Assembly: GCA_046542255.1 (NCBI GenBank)
Contig: JBKHBT010000002.1
Coordinates: 48,968 to 112,967 of the forward strand
Source of the DNA: JBKHBT01 sp046542255
GTDB taxonomy: Bacteria > UBP14 > UBA6098 > JBKHBT01
Length of the DNA: 64,000 nt
Reading direction: 5' to 3'
Positions within the stretch are counted from its first letter, which is position 1. Each line of letters starts with the position of its first letter. This document shows positions 59,618 through 64,000 of the stretch, one piece after another. The translations under genes and the position numbers were made by a program. The notes under the pieces were generated by a model. It saw only the letters and a program-made list of their open reading frames with translations. It was not told the DNA's origin and made no database searches.

Positions 59618-60640
59618 TTATGAGCCTTTGAAAACCAGTTCCCTAAAAGTTGCAAGGTCATTAGATATCTTTTCTGTGCCTCTAACTACACAAAGCAACG
59701 GGTCATCGACAACATAGACAGGCAAATTGGTTTCTACTCGTATCCTTTGGTCGAGTCCTAGTAGCTGTGCGCCACCACCAGTCATAATTATGCCTCTGTC
59801 AACAATATCGGAGGAAAGCTCGGGTGGCGTCTGCTCGAGAGCTTCGCGAAGTGCCTGCATAATAGAATTAACAGGCTCCTGCAATGCTTCACGAATTTCG
59901 ACCGATGAAATATTCAGCACCTTAGGCAAGCCATCGACAAGATCGCGGCCTTTGATGTCCATAGTAAGCTCTTCTGGCAATTTATAAGCATTCCCTATTT
60001 GCATCTTAATCTGCTCTGCTGTTTGGTATCCAACAAGAAGATTGTACTTTTTCTTGAGGTAATTGATGATAGACTCATCCAGCTCATCGCCAGCGATTCT
60101 AATCGAGACATTATTGACCGTTCCCGAAAGCGCAACCACAGCGATCTCTGATGTACCACCGCCTATATCGATTACCATATTTCCTCTTGATTCATGCACA
60201 GGTATTCCCACACCAACAGCGGCTGCCATAGGTTCAGTTACAAGAAAAACCTCTCTTGCTCCGGCATTAGTAGCCGAGTCGGCAACTGCACGCCTTTCGA
60301 CTTCTGTTATCCCAGATGGAACAGAAATCACAATGCGAGGCTTGACCAGAAACTGAGTCCTGATAACTCGCCTGATAAAAAGCCTAAGCATTTCTTCAGT
60401 TGTTTCGAAATCTGCGATGACTCCGTCTTTCAACGGCCGAATAGCATGAATCGCATCTGGTGTCCTGCCAAGCATCTCTTTTGCTTCGGCGCCAATAGCT
60501 ACAACTTTTCCCGTAGCACGTGAAAGAGCGACAACCGATGGTTCATTAAGGACAATTCCACGTCCTTTAACAGAAATCAGCGTATTAGCTGTTCCAAGAT
60601 CTATTCCGATATCATTTGTAAAAAAGTCTAATAAAGCCAT
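59618..60640 (-). CDS. mreB: Rod-shape determining protein MreB
   Basis: Actin-like protein that guides lateral wall synthesis, giving rod shape. The 340 residues show GIDLGTANTLI, the phosphate-2 loop VIDIGGGTSEIAV and the nucleotide-contact segment IIMTGGGAQLLGLDQRI, with GYQTAEQIKMQIGNAY in the middle, all typical. AGGTAATT precedes the ATG. mreC, mreD and rodA are not in the window. It transcribes toward the flagellar operon, with no clear terminator in the 289 bases between. Confidence 0.96.
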   Translation of the reverse strand: MALLDFFTNDIGIDLGTANTLISVKGRGIVLNEPSVVALSRATGKVVAIGAEAKEMLGRTPDAIHAIRPLKDGVIADFETTEEMLRLFIRRVIRTQFLVKPRIVISVPSGITEVERRAVADSATNAGAREVFLVTEPMAAAVGVGIPVHESRGNMVIDIGGGTSEIAVVALSGTVNNVSIRIAGDELDESIINYLKKKYNLLVGYQTAEQIKMQIGNAYKLPEELTMDIKGRDLVDGLPKVLNISSVEIREALQEPVNSIMQALREALEQTPPELSSDIVDRGIIMTGGGAQLLGLDQRIRVETNLPVYVVDDPLLCVVRGTEKISNDLATFRELVFKGS

Positions 60641-60703
60641 AATTACCTAAATATATCCAATCTAAAAATTAGAGAAAGAGAAAAATGAAGCTTATCAAAA
60701 ATT

Positions 60704-61267
60704 CTATCCATTGTATCTCTTCTGGTATTCTAAAGTCCTTGTATCCACGAGTATCGATTCACCTTCGCTTATAAAAAGCGGTACTTTGACTTCAAGGCCG
60801 GTAGCTGTTACTGCATCTTTATAAATATTTGTAACAGAATCGCCTTTTATGGCAGGTTCTGTCTGTTCTATTTCGAGAGGCATCGATGCCGGAAGGTCGA
60901 TTGAAACAGGCTCATCATCGATTAGAAGAATTTTGTATATTTCGCTATCTTTGAGAAACCATTTAGCATCGCCCATTTGTTCCTCGAAAAATCTATGCTG
61001 CTCATAGGTCGATTGATCCATGAAAATATAAGCATCGCCATCGAAATACAGAAATTGCATCGATGCACTTCTTAAATCGACATAGTCGAATTTCTCATCA
61101 GTGGAAAATGTATTCTCGAATACTTTGCCGGTCTTCATTTGCTTCATTTTAACGCGGATATTGCCACGTCCGCGTCCCATGATATATTTCTGAAAATCTA
61201 TAACTTCGTAGGGTTCACCATTGTACATAAATTTTGAACTATTTCTAAGTTCTGAAGCTTCTATCAT
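60704..61267 (-). CDS. efp: Elongation factor P
   Basis: Helps ribosomes through polyproline stretches. 187 residues, three domains: the tip loop of domain I reads YIMGRGRGNIRVK, where most have VKPGKG. The residue matching E. coli Lys34 is Arg32. Then the OB domains follow (CEQT-like TEPAIKGDSVTN and the closing VPLFISEGESILVDTRTLEY pattern). AAGGAGG stands before the ATG. mreB follows after 63 bases. The Arg tip recalls the EarP-rhamnosylated type, which cannot be judged from this window. Confidence 0.93.
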   Translation of the reverse strand: MIEASELRNSSKFMYNGEPYEVIDFQKYIMGRGRGNIRVKMKQMKTGKVFENTFSTDEKFDYVDLRSASMQFLYFDGDAYIFMDQSTYEQHRFFEEQMGDAKWFLKDSEIYKILLIDDEPVSIDLPASMPLEIEQTEPAIKGDSVTNIYKDAVTATGLEVKVPLFISEGESILVDTRTLEYQKRYNG

Positions 61268-61314
61268 ATAAACCTCCTTATTTCCATAAGATAATAAAAC
61301 ATAAGTACTCTAAA

Positions 61315-61998
61315 TCAAAGAGATTTTTCTATCTTTTTTTCTTTTTTGAAAAGAGCCAGCACCGTATTGACCAAAAGAGCCAATAAAACTATTCCAGCAA
61401 TAAGCGCACCAATCCATCCGAGGAAGGATAGAATAGTCATAATAACGCCAGCCACAATGACTCCGAGCAAAATCGCCCAAAATGCATGACGCGTCTTAAT
61501 GCCGAATAAAAATGCTCCAGCACAACCTGTCCATGCCCCTGTTATCGGCAATGGAATAGCGACAAAGACTGAAAGCCCGAGTGTTTCGTATTTTTCGACC
61601 TTCTCGCCAATTCTTTTGCGAGTTCGCTCGAAAACCCAATCAAAGAATTTCTTACCCCATTTGAATTTCATTAAAAAGCGAGAGATTGGGCCCAATAGCA
61701 ATAAAATAGGTATCACAGGTATCATATTTCCGACCACTGATAGGAAATAGGCAAGAAAGGGATTCATTCCGAATACATGAGCGACAGGAATTGCACCACG
61801 AAGCTCGACAATCGGTAACATTGAAATAATAATAACTGCAAGTTCGGGAGAAATCCCCTTTTCACGAAGATAATTGGCGATTTTGAGGCCACGTGATTCA
61901 TGATGGTCATCTTCGGTTGCAAGGCTATCCTGGCCAAGTACACAGATTGCAAGAATAACTAAAAGAATTAGCAAAACAGATTTTTTACTGATCATCAT
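61315..61998 (-). CDS. Small multi-drug export family membrane protein (PF06695-like)
   Basis: A 227-residue inner membrane protein. After a leading hydrophobic stretch (about 5-25) and a short His/Asp-rich loop come five or so membrane segments. Family patterns are ELRGAIPVAH and VAIPLPITGAWTGCAGAFLFG. Despite its name the family has no firm function. GGAG six bases before the ATG at 61998 sets the start (longer in-frame starts are at 62010 and 62031), and lies inside the end of the glycosyltransferase gene. Confidence 0.82.
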   Translation of the reverse strand: MMISKKSVLLILLVILAICVLGQDSLATEDDHHESRGLKIANYLREKGISPELAVIIISMLPIVELRGAIPVAHVFGMNPFLAYFLSVVGNMIPVIPILLLLGPISRFLMKFKWGKKFFDWVFERTRKRIGEKVEKYETLGLSVFVAIPLPITGAWTGCAGAFLFGIKTRHAFWAILLGVIVAGVIMTILSFLGWIGALIAGIVLLALLVNTVLALFKKEKKIEKSL

Positions 61999-62725
61999 TT
62001 GAGTCTCCATTTTGTATTTTGAGCTTACCAAAGCGATTCTTCAAAAAGAAACCGGTGATAAGCTTTGTAATTCTAAATGTTGCCATAAAAGGTTCCATAT
62101 GGCTTGGGTTTTCATTATATATAGTGGGTATTGGTAAATGCCCGAATTTAGCTCCCATAAAACCGGCCTGAAGAGCCACCTCGCTCTCTATCGCATATCT
62201 TACAGATTTTAGCTGCAAGCGTCGAATAACCCATCCCTTGATAGCGCGGAAACCGCATTGTGTATCAGGAAGTTTCTGCCGAAGCGTCACGGAAATGCCC
62301 CATGATGACATTGTATTAGAGAATCGTCTCTGCACTGGCATATCACTAAGGTCTGTCATTCTATTGCCCATCACAAGGTCATAGCCATCATCGAGCATAG
62401 CTATCATTTCCGGGATTTTATTTGGTGGATGTTGCAAATCGCCATCTATTGTAATCACCGAATCGAATTTGTCCTGCTGGCAGAAATATGCAAATGCGCT
62501 TCGAAGTGCCATGCCTTTGCCGCGATTGGTATGATGCCTGAGGTAATTTATTCCCAGGTCTTCGATTTTATTCGATGTATTATCTTTAGAACCATCATCA
62601 ACAAAAAGCAAATTCTCTTTTGCGATATATTTAGTTGATTCATCAACCATTTCTTGGATGGCATCTTCGAGCTGATAAACAGGAATTATAACAAGCGGAT
62701 TAGTTTTAGAACTTCTATCAGGCAA
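61985..62725 (-). CDS. Family 2 glycosyltransferase (DPM1/polyprenyl-phosphate type)
   Basis: A 246-residue GT-A glycosyltransferase. Seen are VIIPVYQLEDAIQE, LFVDDGSKDNTS, NRGKGMALRSAFAYF and the metal-binding TIDGDLQHPP. MGNRMTDLSDMPVQRRFSNTM follows, then CGFRAIKG. The pattern matches the enzymes that put a sugar on a polyprenyl phosphate (DPM1/GtrB like) but without C-terminal membrane helices. TTG start with GAGGAG six bases before it. Overlaps the membrane protein downstream by 14 bases. Confidence 0.85.
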   Translation of the reverse strand: MPDRSSKTNPLVIIPVYQLEDAIQEMVDESTKYIAKENLLFVDDGSKDNTSNKIEDLGINYLRHHTNRGKGMALRSAFAYFCQQDKFDSVITIDGDLQHPPNKIPEMIAMLDDGYDLVMGNRMTDLSDMPVQRRFSNTMSSWGISVTLRQKLPDTQCGFRAIKGWVIRRLQLKSVRYAIESEVALQAGFMGAKFGHLPIPTIYNENPSHMEPFMATFRITKLITGFFLKNRFGKLKIQNGDSNDDQ

Positions 62726-62772
62726 TCAGCTCTCCTCGATATTTTGCTAAAAAATTAGGGTGGCTAAAAAAA

Positions 62773-62849
62773 TGGTCGGGGCGCCCAGATTTGAACTGGG
62801 GACCACCAGCCCCCCATGCTGGTGCGCTGCCAGACTGCGCCACGCCCCG
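62773..62849 (-). tRNA. tRNA-Pro (anticodon GGG)
   Basis: Minus-strand cloverleaf of 77 bases with encoded CCA: acceptor CGGGGCG/CGCCCCG, D-arm, anticodon stem CCAGC/GCTGG around ATGGGGG (anticodon GGG) and TΨC loop GTTCAAATC. Discriminator A. A promoter lies ~50 bases upstream. Confidence 0.95.
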
Positions 62850-62867
62850 ACTGGATTAGTTTTTTGC

Positions 62868-62946
62868 AAGTGCAAACCTGCCCTTGCTCAAAACAGCAAA
62901 TAAGATAATGATATGGATGGTATTGGGCAAGGCTTTTTTTGCACTT
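62868..62946. repeat. Two-part inverted repeat upstream of tRNA-Pro
   Basis: AAGTGCAAA (62868) is complementary to TTTGCACTT (62938), and inside that CCTTGC (62882) to GCAAGG (62927), enclosing the tRNA-Pro promoter. May act as a terminator for the nuclease gene or be chance. Confidence 0.3.
62902..62930 (-). promoter_or_regulatory. Candidate promoter for tRNA-Pro
   Basis: Minus strand: -35 TTGCCC (62925-62930), 17-base spacer, -10 TATCTT (62902-62907). About 50 bases of leader would be trimmed from the 5' end of the tRNA. Confidence 0.45.
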
Positions 62947-62965
62947 TCTGTGTGATTGAAGAGTA

Positions 62966-64000
62966 TCAAGTTGATTCATTAATGCTAATGTTTGTTTTTT
63001 TGTATAGGGTATAAGTGTGATACAACCAGTTCATTAAAGCACCAATATCTTCATCAGAGACTTTATCGTTTATGATCCATTTATAATTTTGGCCACTTTT
63101 AATGAATAATTCAGTCTCCAAAGCTTTGCTTTCGATAGCTTCAAGAATTTTGGATGAAGCATCTGTTTTATAACTTAAACTACCAGGACCATATAATCCT
63201 GTATAAATAGCTTGTTTGAAAACAGATGAAGGTGGATACCCATAACAAAGTGACACATCTTCATCATCGATAATCGCATTTAATGAAAAACCTTTTGTCC
63301 CCCAATGAATAGAGAGATTCTCTTTGTCTGCAAATTCGAAAATTTTCTTAAAAACTGGCTTGGCAAATTGATTTAATGAATTTAAAAATGTCTCTTTATC
63401 TACTATTTTGGATTGTTTTGAGCTTATACTTTTTGGTGCTTTTCTAATACTAGAAAAAACTGTGTCATGTATCATAATTCGATCTCCATTGGGAACTTCA
63501 AAAAAACTAAACTTAATACAAATATTACCTATACCTTTTCGAGAAATATATTCTGCAGTTTGCAATAATCGATTATCAATTTGTTCACCGACTATAACTA
63601 AAATTTGATCTTTATTGAAAGCAACTGCCTCATCATCAGCTATATGAAAGTATTCTTTATGATATTTACTCAGACTTTGAATATCTCCATTCGAAAATTT
63701 TACAAAAATCTCTTCCAACTGTTCATATCCAATATCATCTATAAAAGAAGCATAATCAAGACATTGTGCTATAATATCTCTTGGTGCTTTTCCCCTTTTT
63801 AATTCTATGATCGCTAAGTCCCCTTGTCTGTTAACTCCAAGAAGATCAATAGCACCGCCAAAGTTTGTAGTTACTTGCCTTCCTATTATCATAATGTCTG
63901 AATCATCAAAAAGACTTTCTGGGTTTTTCTCTAGCCAATCTTCCAAAATTTTTTCTGTATTCGTGTCTTGGAATTTTCTCTTTTTGAACTCTTTATAAAC
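62966..64000 (-). CDS. DUF91/NucS-like PD-(D/E)XK nuclease domain protein, 5' end outside the window
   Basis: At least 345 residues, running off the window's right edge with no stop upstream, so the true start is not seen. The nuclease-like core is FGGAIDLLGVNRQGDLAIIELKRG, with the Asp and E-x-K residues of PD-(D/E)XK enzymes (given as pattern). It is preceded by IIGRQV and followed by the family's APRDIIAQCLDYASF. The C-terminal ~150 residues have no domain I recognise. Families like this act in DNA repair or defence. It lies 116 bases from tRNA-Pro, a common site for inserted genes. Confidence 0.75.
   Translation of the reverse strand, partial: VYKEFKKRKFQDTNTEKILEDWLEKNPESLFDDSDIMIIGRQVTTNFGGAIDLLGVNRQGDLAIIELKRGKAPRDIIAQCLDYASFIDDIGYEQLEEIFVKFSNGDIQSLSKYHKEYFHIADDEAVAFNKDQILVIVGEQIDNRLLQTAEYISRKGIGNICIKFSFFEVPNGDRIMIHDTVFSSIRKAPKSISSKQSKIVDKETFLNSLNQFAKPVFKKIFEFADKENLSIHWGTKGFSLNAIIDDEDVSLCYGYPPSSVFKQAIYTGLYGPGSLSYKTDASSKILEAIESKALETELFIKSGQNYKWIINDKVSDEDIGALMNWLYHTYTLYKKTNISINEST

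Overview
The window is a stretch of chromosome from an AT-rich, Gram-negative, flagellated bacterium. lpxA, OmpA-type proteins and an L/P-ring flagellum show that it has an outer membrane. A secreted protein ends in a 'YPNPFN' type A sorting domain of the type IX secretion kind, there are TSP3-repeat OmpA proteins, and ETF, acyl-CoA dehydrogenase and lipoate genes suggest an anaerobic or facultative heterotroph. Together these point to the FCB superphylum, probably one of its uncultured lineages. I cannot name the species. No phage, insertion sequence or CRISPR array was seen. Almost all of the window is core genome.

Layout. 1-5.6 kb: the end of rpmB, then a leftward operon (HIT hydrolase, plsC, a small unknown gene, accB, pilT-like ATPase, accC, lpxA). 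5.6-10 kb: a DUF2279-type protein and two OmpA/TSP3 proteins. 10-17.5 kb: rpsA-cmk, rlmH, acyl-CoA dehydrogenase, rnc-fabF-acpP and a NYN-domain protein. 17.6-24.6 kb: a T9SS-type secreted protein, a TPR-like lipoprotein, a metallo-beta-lactamase-fold hydrolase, a D-cysteine desulfhydrase-like enzyme, an AmgK/MurU-like sugar kinase and nucleotidyltransferase pair, and an EtfA fused to a ferredoxin domain. 24.7-35.3 kb: rightward genes for two diguanylate cyclases flanking uppS-lgt-comF-yajC-def-fmt-DUF116, then etfB and a lipoyl-pathway transferase. 35.3-45.2 kb: an XRE regulator, rpsG-fusA, a beta-propeller protein, rluD-lspA, clpX-clpP-tig and tRNA-Leu. 45.3-59.4 kb: a Zn-ribbon protein, a five-gene two-component cluster and a flagellar rod/ring/hook-junction operon. 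59.6-64 kb: mreB, efp, a small-multidrug-export-family protein, a glycosyltransferase, tRNA-Pro and the 5'-truncated end of a DUF91-like nuclease gene.

The most interesting unit is 45.8-59.5 kb. An NtrC-family regulator, a stand-alone receiver, one complete hybrid histidine kinase and two degenerate kinase-like proteins are encoded on the same strand as flgF-flgG-flgA-flgH-flgI-flgJ-flgN-flgK-flgL. Upstream of the first gene of the flagellar run is a close match to a sigma-54 promoter (TGGCATA-N4-TTGCA on the minus strand). About 70-125 bases further upstream lie three TATTCC/GGAATA half-sites arranged like an activator site. I infer a sigma-54/NtrC-controlled flagellar operon whose kinase input goes through one active and two pseudo-kinase dimerisation domains. 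The operon is headed by two envelope proteins that are not known flagellar parts.

All start codons were weighed by ribosome-binding sites. Where a better start lies inside the longest open frame, the inner start is given.
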